NCBI RefSeq assembly: GCF_002929375.1
Contig: NZ_PJIP01000007.1
Coordinates: 124,001 to 188,000 of the forward strand
Direction: 5' to 3'
Source: Arthrobacter sp. DWC3
GTDB taxonomy: Bacteria; Actinomycetota; Actinomycetes; Actinomycetales; Micrococcaceae
Length of the DNA: 64,000 nucleotides
The notes beneath the pieces are model-generated. The model had not been told where the DNA came from, did no database searches, and worked only from the letters and a program-made list of their open reading frames with translations. Numbering within the stretch: the stretch's first letter is position 1; every line of letters starts with the position of its first letter. A program made the position numbers and the translations under genes. Of the stretch, positions 22,986 through 32,440 are shown one piece after another.

Positions 22986-24209
22986 GTGCGCATAGTACTT
23001 GGTGTCGGAGGAGGGATCGCAGCCTACAAGGCAGCATCCCTCCTCCGTCTTTTCACGGAATCCGGCCACGACGTCACCGTCATCCCCACCGAGGCCGCCA
23101 CGCGGTTCGTCGGGACGGCCACGTGGGAGGCGCTCTCCGGCCATCCCGTCAGCAACAGCGTCTGGGACGACGTCGACAAGGTGAACCACGTGCGCCTCGG
23201 CCACGAGGCGGACCTCATCGTCGTCGCGCCCGCCACCGCGGACCTCCTCGCCCGCGCCGCCGCCGGCCTCGCCGACGACCTCCTCACCGGCACGCTGCTG
23301 ATGGCCCGCGGCCCCGTGGTCATGGCGCCGGCCATGCACACCGAGATGTGGCAGCACGCCGCCACCCGCGCGAACGTCGAGACCCTCCGTTCACGCGGCA
23401 TCATCGTCATCGAACCCGCCTCCGGTCGCCTCACGGGCGTCGACTCGGGGCCGGGCAGGCTGCCCGAGCCCGCCGACATCCACGCCGCCGCCCTCGCGGC
23501 CACCCGTCGCGGCGGCGCGCTGCAGGGCAAGCGCGTCACCATCTCCGTCGGCGGTACCCGCGAGGCGCTGGACCCCGTGCGGTTCCTCGGCAACCGGTCC
23601 TCCGGCAAGCAGGGCATGGCGCTGGCCGAGGCCGCGCTCGCGCAGGGAGCGCACGTGACCCTCGTCCTCGCGCACGCGGAGGTGGCGCCGCCGCGCGGGT
23701 GCGACGTCGTCCGCGTCGAGTCGGCGCTCCAGCTGCGCGACGCCGTCCTCGCCGCCCTGCCTGCCACGGACCTCCTGGTCATGGCCGCCGCCGTCGCGGA
23801 CTTCCGTCCCGCCGAGATGGTGGCCACCAAGATCAAGAAGAACGACGACGGGACGGACCCCGTGCTCACCCTCGTCCGCAACCCGGACGTGCTCCGGGAG
23901 GCCGTGCTCGCCCGCGACGCCGTGCCCGCACGGGAGGACGGCGCCGGACCGCTGGTCATCGCCGGTTTCGCCGCCGAGACGGGCGACGCGACGGCCGACC
24001 CCCTCACCCATGCCCGGGCGAAGCTGGCGCGGAAGGGGTGCGACTTCCTCGTCCTCAACGTGGTGGGCTCGGACCTGGTCTTCGGCGAGGACTCCAACGA
24101 GGTGACCATCCTCGGCGCCGACGGCAGCGAGTCGGCTCCGGTGCGCGGAACCAAGCGCGCCGTCGCGGACGCGGTCATCGGCCACGCGGCCGGCCTGCTG
24201 GCCCGCTGA
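22986..24209 (+). CDS. coaBC: Bifunctional phosphopantothenoylcysteine decarboxylase / phosphopantothenate--cysteine ligase
   Basis: Two consecutive steps of coenzyme A synthesis. The 407 residues split into an N-terminal flavoprotein decarboxylase (GGGIAAYKAASLLR near 8; active-site region VNHVRLG near 67; VMAPAMHTEMW near 113) and a C-terminal CTP-dependent ligase from about 180 (VTISVGGTREALDPVRFLGN; KIKKNDDG). The GTG start follows a GGGGGCAGC stretch. A 94-base gap and a likely leaderless promoter precede metK. Confidence 0.97.
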   Translation: MRIVLGVGGGIAAYKAASLLRLFTESGHDVTVIPTEAATRFVGTATWEALSGHPVSNSVWDDVDKVNHVRLGHEADLIVVAPATADLLARAAAGLADDLLTGTLLMARGPVVMAPAMHTEMWQHAATRANVETLRSRGIIVIEPASGRLTGVDSGPGRLPEPADIHAAALAATRRGGALQGKRVTISVGGTREALDPVRFLGNRSSGKQGMALAEAALAQGAHVTLVLAHAEVAPPRGCDVVRVESALQLRDAVLAALPATDLLVMAAAVADFRPAEMVATKIKKNDDGTDPVLTLVRNPDVLREAVLARDAVPAREDGAGPLVIAGFAAETGDATADPLTHARAKLARKGCDFLVLNVVGSDLVFGEDSNEVTILGADGSESAPVRGTKRAVADAVIGHAAGLLAR

Positions 24210-24291
24210 GCCTCCTGGCCCTGGCTTCGGCGGGGCACGTCCGGCGGCGTCGCAGCGCGTAGCACCGAGCCGGACCGTCATCCCGACCCAG

Positions 24292-24303
24292 TAGAGTGGG
24301 CAC
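24292..24303 (+). promoter_or_regulatory. Candidate leaderless promoter of metK (-10 hexamer)
   Basis: TAGAGT at 24292-24297 lies six bases before the metK GTG at 24304, and no purine-rich ribosome binding site precedes the GTG. Transcription from this -10 would begin at or next to the start codon. No good -35 is visible. Confidence 0.5.
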
Positions 24304-25515
24304 GTGAATTCTCCCAACCACGAGTCCCCGTTGCGCCTCTTCACGTCGGAGTCGGTCACGGAGGGTCATCCGGACAAGATCTGCGACCAGATCAGCGACG
24401 CGATCCTCGACGGCATGCTCGAGCAGGATCCCGACTCGCGTGTCGCGGTCGAGACGCTGGTCACCACGGGCCTCGTGCACGTGGCGGGAGAGGTCACCAC
24501 CGAGGCGTACGTCGAGATCCCCGACATCGTCCGCACGACGATCCTCGGCATCGGCTACGACTCGTCCGCCAACGGGTTCGACGGCGCCCGCTGCGGCGTG
24601 TCCGTGTCCATCGGCCAGCAGAGCGCGGAGATCGCCTCCGGCGTCTTCACCTCCCTCGAGACCCGCGAGGGCACGGGCGTCGACCCGTACGACGCACAGG
24701 GCGCGGGCGACCAGGGCATCATGTTCGGCTACGCGAGCGACGAGACCTCGGTGCTCATGCCCGCGCCCATCTGGCTCTCCCACCGCCTCTCCGAACGCCT
24801 CACCACGGTCCGCAAGGACGGCACGCTGCCGTACCTGCGCCCCGACGGCAAGACCCAGGTCACCATCGGGTACGACGGCGACCGGCCGGTGTCCATCGAC
24901 TCCGTGGTCATCTCCTCCCAGCACGCGGCCGAGGCCTCCCTCGACGAACTCCGCGCGGACCTCGTGGAGCACGTCATCACCCCGGTGCTGGCCGAGTCCG
25001 ACCTCGACGCCACCGGCGTGCGGCACATCCTCAACCCGGGCGGCGCCTTCATCATCGGCGGACCCGTGGGCGACGCCGGCCTCACGGGACGCAAGATCAT
25101 CGTCGACACCTACGGTGGCATGGCCCGCCACGGCGGCGGTGCCTTCAGCGGCAAGGACCCCTCGAAGGTGGACCGGTCCGCCGCCTACGCGATGCGCTGG
25201 GTCGCCAAGAACGTCGTGGCCGCCGGTCTCGCCCGCCGCGCCGAGATCCAGATCGCCTACGCCATCGGCATGGCGCAGCCCGTCGGCATCTACGTCGAGA
25301 CGTTCGGCACGGAGACCGTCGACCCGCAGGCCATCGGTACGGCGATCCGCGAGATCTTCGACCTGCGACCGCTCGGCATCATCAACGCCCTCGACCTCAA
25401 GCGCCCGATCTACCAGCGCACCGCGGCGCACGGCCACTTCGGCCGCGAGGAGGACGGCTTCACCTGGGAGCGCACGGACCGTGTGGACAAGCTGCGGAGC
25501 TACTTCAACGCCTGA
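24304..25515 (+). CDS. metK: S-adenosylmethionine synthase
   Basis: Makes SAM from methionine and ATP. The 403 residues open with [20 protein letters not shown] (ATP and methionine binding), and carry the GAGDQG motif near 138 and the glycine-rich loop [16 protein letters not shown] near 278-293. The GTG at 24304 probably coincides with the transcription start. No SAM riboswitch fold was recognised upstream. A GC-rich hairpin follows the stop. Confidence 0.97.
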   Translation: MNSPNHESPLRLFTSESVTEGHPDKICDQISDAILDGMLEQDPDSRVAVETLVTTGLVHVAGEVTTEAYVEIPDIVRTTILGIGYDSSANGFDGARCGVSVSIGQQSAEIASGVFTSLETREGTGVDPYDAQGAGDQGIMFGYASDETSVLMPAPIWLSHRLSERLTTVRKDGTLPYLRPDGKTQVTIGYDGDRPVSIDSVVISSQHAAEASLDELRADLVEHVITPVLAESDLDATGVRHILNPGGAFIIGGPVGDAGLTGRKIIVDTYGGMARHGGGAFSGKDPSKVDRSAAYAMRWVAKNVVAAGLARRAEIQIAYAIGMAQPVGIYVETFGTETVDPQAIGTAIREIFDLRPLGIINALDLKRPIYQRTAAHGHFGREEDGFTWERTDRVDKLRSYFNA

Positions 25516-25528
25516 GGCGGGAGGGGAC

Positions 25529-25552
25529 GGCGGGCGGCACGGGCCGCCCGCC
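25529..25552 (+). terminator. GC-rich hairpin between metK and priA
   Basis: A perfect 10-bp stem (25529-25538 with 25543-25552) with a 4-nt loop lies 13 bases after metK and 8 bases before the priA ATG. There is no T tract, so it could be a terminator or a structure that limits priA translation. Confidence 0.55.
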
Positions 25553-25560
25553 GCAGCATC

Positions 25561-27747
25561 ATGACCGAGACCACGCGGCCCGCCACCCGGCCGAGCCCGA
25601 CGACGGACGGCCAGCTGTCGCTCCTGCACGGGTTCGGTCCCGCGAAGCTGCCGCAGGCCGACCCCGAGCGGGCCTCGTCCCTGCCCGTGGCGCGGGTCGT
25701 CCTCGACGCCCAGCTGCCGCACCTCGACCGGTTCTTCGACTACGCGGTGCCCGCCGCCATGGACGCGGAGGCCCAGCCCGGTGTCCGGGTGAAGGTGCGG
25801 TTCGCCGGACGCGAGCAGGCCGCGTTCCTCGCCGAGCGCGTCGACGAGGCCAGCACGACGGCGACGCTCCTGCCGCTCGGGAAGGTCGTGTCCCCGCAGC
25901 AGGTGCTCAGGCCCGAGATCCTCGCCCTCGCGACCACCGTCGCCGCGCGCTCCGTCGGCACCGTCAGCGACGTCCTGCGCTCCGCCGTCCCGCCGCGCAT
26001 GGCCCGCGTCGAGACGGAGTTCCCCGACAGCCTGGACGTGCCGGACGCCGGGGCGGACGACCGCGAACCGGCGCTCCCCGTGTACGTGGAGCCCCGCGCC
26101 TCCGGCAGCTTCGGCCGCTACGTCAACGGGCGCACCTACCTGCAGCACCTCCGCGCCGGTGAGTCGCCCCGCGCCGTGCTGACGAGCCTCGGCGGGTACG
26201 GCGCCACGGCCTGGCCGGAGGAGATCGCCGACGCGGTGACGGCCACCGCCGCCTCCGGGAGGGGCTCCGTCGTCGTCGTCCCCGACCAGCGCGACCTCGC
26301 GCGGGTGGAGGCGGCGCTCGTGGCTCGGCTCGGCGCGCCCGCCGTGGCCCGCCTCACCGGTGAGGACGGCGCCACGCCGCGGTACCGGAACTTCCTGCGC
26401 GTCCTCCACGGCACCGCGACCGTGGCGGTCGGTACCCGATCCGCGGCCTACGCGCCCGTGCGAAACCTCGGGCTGGTCTGCCTGTGGGACGACGGCGACG
26501 ACCAGCACATCGAACAGCGTGCCCCCTACCAGCACGTCCGGGACGTGCTGCTGCTGCGCGCCGAGCACGAGGGCACGGCGATGCTGCTCTCCTCCGTCGG
26601 GCGGACCACCGAGGCGCAGCGCCTCGTCGACACCGGCTGGGCGCACGCCATCCAGGCGGACCGCGCGGAGGTGCGCCGGGCCACGCCGCGCGTCGTCCAC
26701 GCGGCCGACGCCTACCAGATGGAGCGGGACCCCCTGGCCGCGCAGGCCCGGATCCCGCACGCCGCGTGGGCCGCAGCGCAGGCGGGCCTGAAGCACGGCC
26801 CCGTGCTGCTGCAGGTCGCGCGTACCGGGTTCTCCCCGGCGCTGGCCTGCGACCGGTGCCGACACCCGGCGCGGTGCTCGGCCTGCGCGGGTCCGCTCGC
26901 GCAGGCGGGCCGGTCGGCGCCGCTCGCGTGCCGGTGGTGCGGGCGCCCGGAGACGTCGTGGTCCTGTGCCGAGTGCGGGGGGACCCGGATCCGCGCCACC
27001 GTGGCAGGCGCCACGCGGACGGCCGAGGAACTGGGGAGGGCCTTCCCCGGTGTCCCCGTGATCTCCTCGGCGGGGGAGCACATCGTCGACACCGTCCGGG
27101 ACGCGCCCGCGGTCGTCGTCGCCACGCCGGGCGCGGAACCCGTGGCTCCCGGGGGGTACGCCGCGGTCATCCTGCTCGACGGCAACGCCCTGCTGAGCAG
27201 GGAGTCACTGCGTGCGGGCGAGGACGCCCTGCGGCGCTGGTTCTCGGCGGCGATCCTCGCGCGCCCTTCGGCGGCGGGCGGCACGGTGGTGATCACCGGC
27301 GACGACGACGTCGCAGTGGGACACCTCGTGCGGTGGGACCCCGCCGGCGCAGCCTCGCGGGAACTCGCCGAGCGGCAGGAACTCGGGCTGCCGCCGGCCG
27401 TGCGCTACGCGGTGCTCACGGGCACCCGGGAAGCCCTCACCCACTTCCTCGAGGGAGTGCGGACGGAGGGTGCGGCGCGCGTCGTCGGCCCGGCGCCCGT
27501 GCCGCCCGACGTGCGGCGGGAAGCGATGGTCGCAGCGCGGGCCGCGGCCGGGACGGTCAGGGGTGTGGCGCCGGCGGGCCCGCCGGACGCATTGGCGGGC
27601 CAGGGGACCCACCGTGTGCTGCTCTTCTTCCCCTACCGGGCGGCGGCCGGCGTCACGGCCCAGCTGCGGGCGCGGCGCGCCGCACTGTCGGCGCGGCGGA
27701 CGGGGGAGCCCGTGCACATCCGGCTCGACGCCCTCGACGTGCTCTGA
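25561..27747 (+). CDS. priA: Probable primosomal protein N-prime (PriA), actinobacterial degenerate form
   Basis: PriA restarts stalled replication forks. The 728 residues keep the N-terminal 3-prime-DNA-binding domain (VLDAQLPHLDRFFDYAVP near 43-60) and the cysteine-rich zinc region near residues 437-480 with CDRCRHPARCSAC and CRWCGRPETSWSCAEC. The helicase core is degenerate: the expected Walker A GSGKT is absent in the LTSLGGYGATAWPEE region, and the DEAH box is replaced by LWDDGDD. This fits the known inactive-helicase PriA of actinobacteria. Unlike the usual order, no def or fmt gene follows; the accessory block starts here. Confidence 0.92.
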   Translation: MTETTRPATRPSPTTDGQLSLLHGFGPAKLPQADPERASSLPVARVVLDAQLPHLDRFFDYAVPAAMDAEAQPGVRVKVRFAGREQAAFLAERVDEASTTATLLPLGKVVSPQQVLRPEILALATTVAARSVGTVSDVLRSAVPPRMARVETEFPDSLDVPDAGADDREPALPVYVEPRASGSFGRYVNGRTYLQHLRAGESPRAVLTSLGGYGATAWPEEIADAVTATAASGRGSVVVVPDQRDLARVEAALVARLGAPAVARLTGEDGATPRYRNFLRVLHGTATVAVGTRSAAYAPVRNLGLVCLWDDGDDQHIEQRAPYQHVRDVLLLRAEHEGTAMLLSSVGRTTEAQRLVDTGWAHAIQADRAEVRRATPRVVHAADAYQMERDPLAAQARIPHAAWAAAQAGLKHGPVLLQVARTGFSPALACDRCRHPARCSACAGPLAQAGRSAPLACRWCGRPETSWSCAECGGTRIRATVAGATRTAEELGRAFPGVPVISSAGEHIVDTVRDAPAVVVATPGAEPVAPGGYAAVILLDGNALLSRESLRAGEDALRRWFSAAILARPSAAGGTVVITGDDDVAVGHLVRWDPAGAASRELAERQELGLPPAVRYAVLTGTREALTHFLEGVRTEGAARVVGPAPVPPDVRREAMVAARAAAGTVRGVAPAGPPDALAGQGTHRVLLFFPYRAAAGVTAQLRARRAALSARRTGEPVHIRLDALDVL

Positions 27748-27957
27748 CCCGTCCCGGTGGTCCCCGGACGGAGGTCGAGGAAGGCCGGAGGTCACGACCT
27801 CCCCGATGGCTGCGGTCCAGCCAGGCACTGGTGGCGTTCGCCCGTGAAGACAGCCGCCTAGTGTGTCGACCTGGACTTTTCCCATGCTGGCCGCGGAGAG
27901 TGCCGCGGTCCTCCGCGCCTCGTTCAGCAGCGGTCTCGTACCGATAGGAGCATCTGC

Positions 27958-28317
27958 GTGAGTTACGACCTTGCTGTGTGGGAGGGCGACCTGCCGTCCG
28001 GGGATCAGGACTCGGCGGAGGCTTTCGAGGCGACCATCGCGATGTTCGACAGGGAGCCGAGGCCCGGTCCGACGCCGCGTATCCGTGCGTACGTCGATGC
28101 GTTGCTGGCTCGGTGGCCGGACCTGGACGAGGATGCCGAGAACGAGGATGACACGCCCTGGTCCGACGGCCCCCTGATCGGCAATGCCGCCGGGCAGGTC
28201 CTCTCCTTCGGCATGGTCCACAGCAGGGCCGAGGAGGCCTCCGTGTTCGCCGTGGAGCTCGCCCGGAAGCATGGTCTGGTCTGCTTCGACCCGCAACTCG
28301 AGGCGCTCCGGCTGTGA
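27958..28317 (+). CDS. Conserved hypothetical protein (SYDLAVWEG family)
   Basis: Uncharacterised 119-residue soluble, acidic protein beginning MSYDLAVWEG, a start I associate with a family of small proteins widespread in Streptomyces and relatives. A DTPWSDGPL stretch near residue 65 and the C-terminal ARKHGLVCFDPQLEALR are also typical. No signal peptide or membrane segment. The GTG is preceded by TAGGAGC. It lies alone, with 210 bases to priA upstream. Function unknown. Confidence 0.7.
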   Translation: MSYDLAVWEGDLPSGDQDSAEAFEATIAMFDREPRPGPTPRIRAYVDALLARWPDLDEDAENEDDTPWSDGPLIGNAAGQVLSFGMVHSRAEEASVFAVELARKHGLVCFDPQLEALRL

Positions 28318-28630
28318 GCAGCACCAAACGGCCCGTGAGCGCGTGAACTCCCTGATGGTCCCCCTGACACACGGAGAGCGGAGCGACGAGCGAAGTCGTG
28401 TCGCCTACCAGAAGGATCAGGAAATGCTCATGCGCTGAGCCACCTGTGCTGACGTCGGAGGTGGAGGCAGCATGGGCAGCGCCGGCGGCCCTGTGGTCCG
28501 ACGGTTCCCGTCGTCATAGCGCCCCACTCCGACCGCTCGGGCAGGGAGAAGAAGAGCGGTGATGAAGGATGTGTTCGGTGAGCTGCCGTCCGCGCAGGAT
28601 TATCGGCCGGTGGATCCACGAGCACCTGCG
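28318..28630. other. Intergenic stretch without a convincing gene
   Basis: I see no supported gene here. Two short + strand frames exist: a 31-codon frame from GTG 28342 to 28437, and one from ATG 28562 reading MKDVFGELPSAQDYRP that runs into the convergent gene. Neither resembles a known family. Confidence 0.5.
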
Positions 28631-29863
28631 TCAGGTCAGGGGAGTGACCTCGTAGGTGTGGCCGGCCGCGCGCAGTCGCTCCACCAGGACGTCGCCGAGC
28701 GCCGTCGCGGGGGTGAGTGATCCGGCGGCTGTCGGCAGGCGGTCGCCGTCGAGGGCCAGCGAGAGCGCTGTCTCCCCGGCCATGACGGCCGTCGCGGCAT
28801 ACCCGGGATCGCCCGGTCCGGCGGCGACGGCCTGGTAACGCCGGCCACCCTCCGTGGATGCTGTGACGCGGGAACGGAACCAGCCCGCGCGCCGCACGGC
28901 CTCGCTCGGACCTGTTCCGGGGGCAGGGAGGACCCGGTCCAACGCCTTCCGTGTGGCGGAGATGCTCATCGCCGCGCCGAAGGCGCGCAGGCCGACCGCC
29001 GTCGCTCCGGCGACGACGGCGCCCGCAGGTCCGCGTCCCGTGCCCATCACCTCGCCGTACTGCAGGTTCCTGCCATAGGCCCAGCCCTGCAGGGCATTGC
29101 TGCGACGCACGATCCGCGTGTTCGCCGCCGCCATGATGAAGGGCGCGGTCCGCAGACCGTCGTCCGAACGACCGATCCAGCCCAGGTCCGCGGGCTGCCG
29201 GGTCGAGGGCTCGGCCGCCCGGTCCGGGCTGAGCGAGTAGGGGTCGGCCGCCAGGGCTCGTAGCGCCGGGTCCGACCGCATGCCGTCGATTGCCGACCGC
29301 ATCGACTCGAGGGTACCTCCGCTGATGCCGCCCTTGACCGTCGCGACGAGCTGGACCTCGGTCAGCCCACCTGCGCCGTCGGCCTGCGCGGCGCGATGCA
29401 GCAGCAGCACCGCGAGATCCGACGGGACGGAGTCATAGCCGCACGCGTGGACGATCCGCGCCCCGGTGGTCGTCGCCAGGTCATGGAAGCGGTCGATGGC
29501 ATCACGGACGAAGGACACCTCGCCCGTCAGGTCGCCGTAATGCGTACCGGCTCGGGCGCACGCCTCGACGACCGGGAGTCCGTACCTGGCGTAGGGACCC
29601 ACCGTCGTGAAGAGCACCCGCGTGCCTGCGGCCAGTGCGGCGAGCGAGTCGGGGTGCTCAGTGTCGGCCTCGATGACGGACCAGCCGCGCGCAGCGACGG
29701 GCAGCCTGGACCTGACCTTCCCGAGCTTCTCCCTCGACCTGCCCGCGAGTCCCACGCGCAGGTCCGCCGGAGCGTTGTCCGCAAGATAGGCGGCTATGAG
29801 TTCGCCGACGAAGCCGGTCGCGCCGAAGAGGACGAGGTCGTGGTCGCGGGGTGGGGTGTTCAC
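28631..29863 (-). CDS. Saccharopine dehydrogenase-like NAD(P)-binding protein
   Basis: Putative oxidoreductase of the saccharopine dehydrogenase-like group that includes mycobacterial trans-acting enoyl reductase homologues. The 410 residues open with a Rossmann fold (LVLFGATGFVGELIAAYL near 9-26, then a basic GLAGRSREKL) and keep the family blocks FTTVGPYARYGLPVVEACA and HYGDLTGE near 85-115 and ACGYDSVPSDLAV near 140. The upstream GTG at 29884 is possible; GTG 29863 gives the compact family start, although neither has a strong ribosome binding site. Substrate unknown. It stands alone beside a lipoprotein gene on the same strand. Confidence 0.82.
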   Translation of the reverse strand: MNTPPRDHDLVLFGATGFVGELIAAYLADNAPADLRVGLAGRSREKLGKVRSRLPVAARGWSVIEADTEHPDSLAALAAGTRVLFTTVGPYARYGLPVVEACARAGTHYGDLTGEVSFVRDAIDRFHDLATTTGARIVHACGYDSVPSDLAVLLLHRAAQADGAGGLTEVQLVATVKGGISGGTLESMRSAIDGMRSDPALRALAADPYSLSPDRAAEPSTRQPADLGWIGRSDDGLRTAPFIMAAANTRIVRRSNALQGWAYGRNLQYGEVMGTGRGPAGAVVAGATAVGLRAFGAAMSISATRKALDRVLPAPGTGPSEAVRRAGWFRSRVTASTEGGRRYQAVAAGPGDPGYAATAVMAGETALSLALDGDRLPTAAGSLTPATALGDVLVERLRAAGHTYEVTPLT

Positions 29864-29920
29864 GCCAGCAGTTTTGCACAGCACCGGCCGGACCGACAGG
29901 GAGGCCCCTCTCGTCCTCGG

Positions 29921-31027
29921 TCATACGGCGGTCTGCACGGTGAGCATCGCGAGCACGTCGGGTGGAAGTGCGCGCGCACCGCTTCCGTCGCGCTGCAGCA
30001 GTTCGCAGCCGTCGAGCTCGACGGTGATCGTCGAGCCGAGCTCATGCCCGCCCCGGCTGGGCCGGAGAACCAGGAACGTCGTCGCCTGATCACCACAGGA
30101 ACGCGACACCGGCGCGGTTATGGCCGCATCGACCACTGCCCGGATGGTCGCGGCGTCGAGCATGCCACCGGCCATGAATCGGACGGAGCGGAAGGGGACC
30201 GTCGCCGGAACGGCCAGGCCCGCGGCGGACTCCGCCGCGGCTGTCGCGGGCTCGACGGCGTAGCGGCACCAGCGCATCCCGTCTGCCTCCACCAGGACCG
30301 AATCGGCTATCGGTCCGGGTGCGACCGGACGTGCTCCGACAACTCCGGCGGGGGCCTCCGGAGATGGAGCCGGCTGCGGCGCTCCGTCGATGATGGGGGA
30401 CATCCCGGTCGCCGCGCACCCGCTGTGCAGCGCACCGCGCGGTACCTCCAGTGCCCGCTTCGAGGTCCTCGTCCCGTGGACGGCCAGTCCTGCGAGGGCG
30501 TCGTGCACGACGGGCTTCGTCTTCGCACACTCGTTGCGGGGGTAGTGAACGAGGATCGCCCGACCGGTCGCGTCGACGAGCCACAGCGGCGGGATCACCT
30601 CCATATCGGCCGTACACGGGCCCGGTGCCACGCCGTCGTCAGGCTCGGCCAGGGCCTCCAGAAGCGGCGTCAGATCACCGGTGAGGGTGACAGCGGTGAC
30701 ACCGCTCCACTGTCCTTCGGCATCTTCGATCGTGGCTGTCCGGTCGCAGCGCACGGCCGCGATCGGGCTGAACCCAGCCGGCACGCGACCGGGGGTCGGC
30801 GCATCCGGACGCTGCGCCTCGGGTGAGCCCGCCGGGTCGGGTGGCGGGTCCCAGCCGCCCAGGTTCGGGGCGAGACAGTCGTAGTGGTCGACGACGACAG
30901 CCTCCGGGGTTCGAGCACCATCGGTGGGCACACGGGCGCACCCGCTCAGCAGCATCGACACCGCGACGACACCGAGCAGCACCCGGCCGGAAGCCGAGAA
31001 CGTGTCCCTCGGTCGTCGTGCTCGCAT
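29921..31027 (-). CDS. Putative secreted lipoprotein, function unknown
   Basis: A 368-residue protein with a lipoprotein signal: basic MRARRPRD, a hydrophobic core (VLLGVVAVSMLL) and lipobox LSGC with Cys30. The mature part is rich in Pro, Ala and Asp and has several cysteines (for example DHYDCLAPN, GPCTADM, RNECAKT, HSGCAAT) that could form disulfides outside the membrane. I do not recognise the family. The ATG at 31027 has GGTGGAGC upstream; the frame stays open further, but the signal peptide fixes this start. Confidence 0.75.
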   Translation of the reverse strand: MRARRPRDTFSASGRVLLGVVAVSMLLSGCARVPTDGARTPEAVVVDHYDCLAPNLGGWDPPPDPAGSPEAQRPDAPTPGRVPAGFSPIAAVRCDRTATIEDAEGQWSGVTAVTLTGDLTPLLEALAEPDDGVAPGPCTADMEVIPPLWLVDATGRAILVHYPRNECAKTKPVVHDALAGLAVHGTRTSKRALEVPRGALHSGCAATGMSPIIDGAPQPAPSPEAPAGVVGARPVAPGPIADSVLVEADGMRWCRYAVEPATAAAESAAGLAVPATVPFRSVRFMAGGMLDAATIRAVVDAAITAPVSRSCGDQATTFLVLRPSRGGHELGSTITVELDGCELLQRDGSGARALPPDVLAMLTVQTAV

Positions 31028-31231
31028 TGCTCCACCCTGCACGGCAGGACGGGCCGTGTCGAGAGGAGCGCAGTGTTCGTCAGCGGATCGGAAGCCTGCA
31101 CCCGGCGGTTGACGGAGGTGCGCGCCGGTTCTCCTGGGCCGTGCAGGGTCCGAATGTCCTGCTCCTGGCAGCGAGCCGCTCCGGGAGAGCGTGCAGGCGG
31201 CCACTTCCTGCCACTGGGAGGTCCTCGAACG

Positions 31232-31243
31232 TAGGGTGGCCAG
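31232..31243 (+). promoter_or_regulatory. Candidate leaderless promoter (-10 hexamer)
   Basis: TAGGGT at 31232-31237 lies six bases before the ATG at 31244. CTGCCA at 31208-31213, 18 bases further up, is a weak -35 candidate. There is no ribosome binding site between the -10 and the ATG. Confidence 0.45.
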
Positions 31244-32308
31244 ATGGACACGAGGGCTGACGTGCTGCTGGTAGGGCCTCGTGGACGACGCCTGTGCCTG
31301 GAACTGGCAATGGAACTCGACCCACCGACCAGGTCCGCCGTGTTCTGGGTCGCCCACGACCTGGACCCGGGCAAGGGCACATCCAGAGTGTTCGCAACGG
31401 CGTCCACCGACGGGTTCCCTGACCAGCCACCCCGGCCCTCCCTTACCGACGTCATCACCGCGCTGACCTCCCTCGATCCGAAGCGGGCTGGGGCCGAGAT
31501 CATCGACCGTGCCCTGGCGCACGCGGTCGACACGTCCCGGCCCTGGCAGGAACCGGACGGAGAGGACGTCCTCGCATCGCTCCCCGAAGTGACGGCCGCC
31601 CTCGCGCCGCTCGCCGAGCACGTCATGACCGCGTCCTCCACGCAGTGGTGGTCGCACGGCCGGCAGGTCGAGCAGTGGGCCGTCGACTGGCGACCGGCGG
31701 ATGATCCAGCACCGCTACCCCGGAATCCGGCGCAGGCCCTGTCCGCATGGGCCCGCGGCGCGCACGCCGAGGAGGTCCGCGCCGTGAACGAAAGGCCACT
31801 GGATCCTCGCGCCAACTGGTCGGGGACATGGTGGTCCTTCCCGCAGGGCACCCTGCACACGGTCGGACGGGTACCGCTGGGACTGAACCTCATCGAGGAT
31901 TCCTTCGGCTGGGAGCACGCGACCGTGATCCCGGTGCGGGGTGCCGGCCGCACCCACGAGGTGCGTACCGAGGACGATTGGGTGTCACTGTGCCGCGAGT
32001 ACCCGCTGGACGTCACGGCCTCCCGGCGCCATGACTGGTTCCGTTGCACCGGACATGACGGCGCCTGGGTGATCCCGGACTGGGAGAGGGTCGCGAAGCG
32101 GTGGGACGCGGTGCACCTGACAGTCCTGGGGTACCTCGGTGGCGCCAATCGCGCGCTGCGTGTCGACGCCATGGCCTCCACGGTCCTCGCAGGGTGGAAC
32201 CCCGACACGACGATCTGGCTGACCGATGCAGCACGCGAGTGGGAAGGCCCGCGGCAGCAGTGGCAGCGCACAACCTACCGGGACACCTGGACCAGAACCG
32301 TCCCCTGA
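31244..32308 (+). CDS. Hypothetical protein, actinobacterial type
   Basis: Unrecognised 354-residue soluble protein. No signal peptide, membrane segment or catalytic motif is obvious. It is unusually rich in tryptophan (about 19, for example SSTQWWSHGRQVEQWAVDW and NWSGTWWSFP), which suggests a compact beta-rich fold. Composition matches its neighbours, so it looks like a real gene. The ATG lies six bases after a -10 hexamer. Function unknown. Confidence 0.65.
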   Translation: MDTRADVLLVGPRGRRLCLELAMELDPPTRSAVFWVAHDLDPGKGTSRVFATASTDGFPDQPPRPSLTDVITALTSLDPKRAGAEIIDRALAHAVDTSRPWQEPDGEDVLASLPEVTAALAPLAEHVMTASSTQWWSHGRQVEQWAVDWRPADDPAPLPRNPAQALSAWARGAHAEEVRAVNERPLDPRANWSGTWWSFPQGTLHTVGRVPLGLNLIEDSFGWEHATVIPVRGAGRTHEVRTEDDWVSLCREYPLDVTASRRHDWFRCTGHDGAWVIPDWERVAKRWDAVHLTVLGYLGGANRALRVDAMASTVLAGWNPDTTIWLTDAAREWEGPRQQWQRTTYRDTWTRTVP

Positions 32309-32440
32309 TTCGTCCGGCCGACGCCGGCCCTGCCGCAACGGGACCCCGGAGCGGACGTCCTCGAGGAACGTCCGCGTCGACCCGGGGGATGGGCGAGCCC
32401 ATGCTGCCGTCATACCGGTCGGCCGATGCCTTGCGACGAC

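Noticed and set aside
28562-28711. Small + strand frame starting MKDVFGELPSAQDYRP
   Set aside because: It runs into the convergent oxidoreductase gene, has no known relatives that I recognise, and the upstream site is weak.
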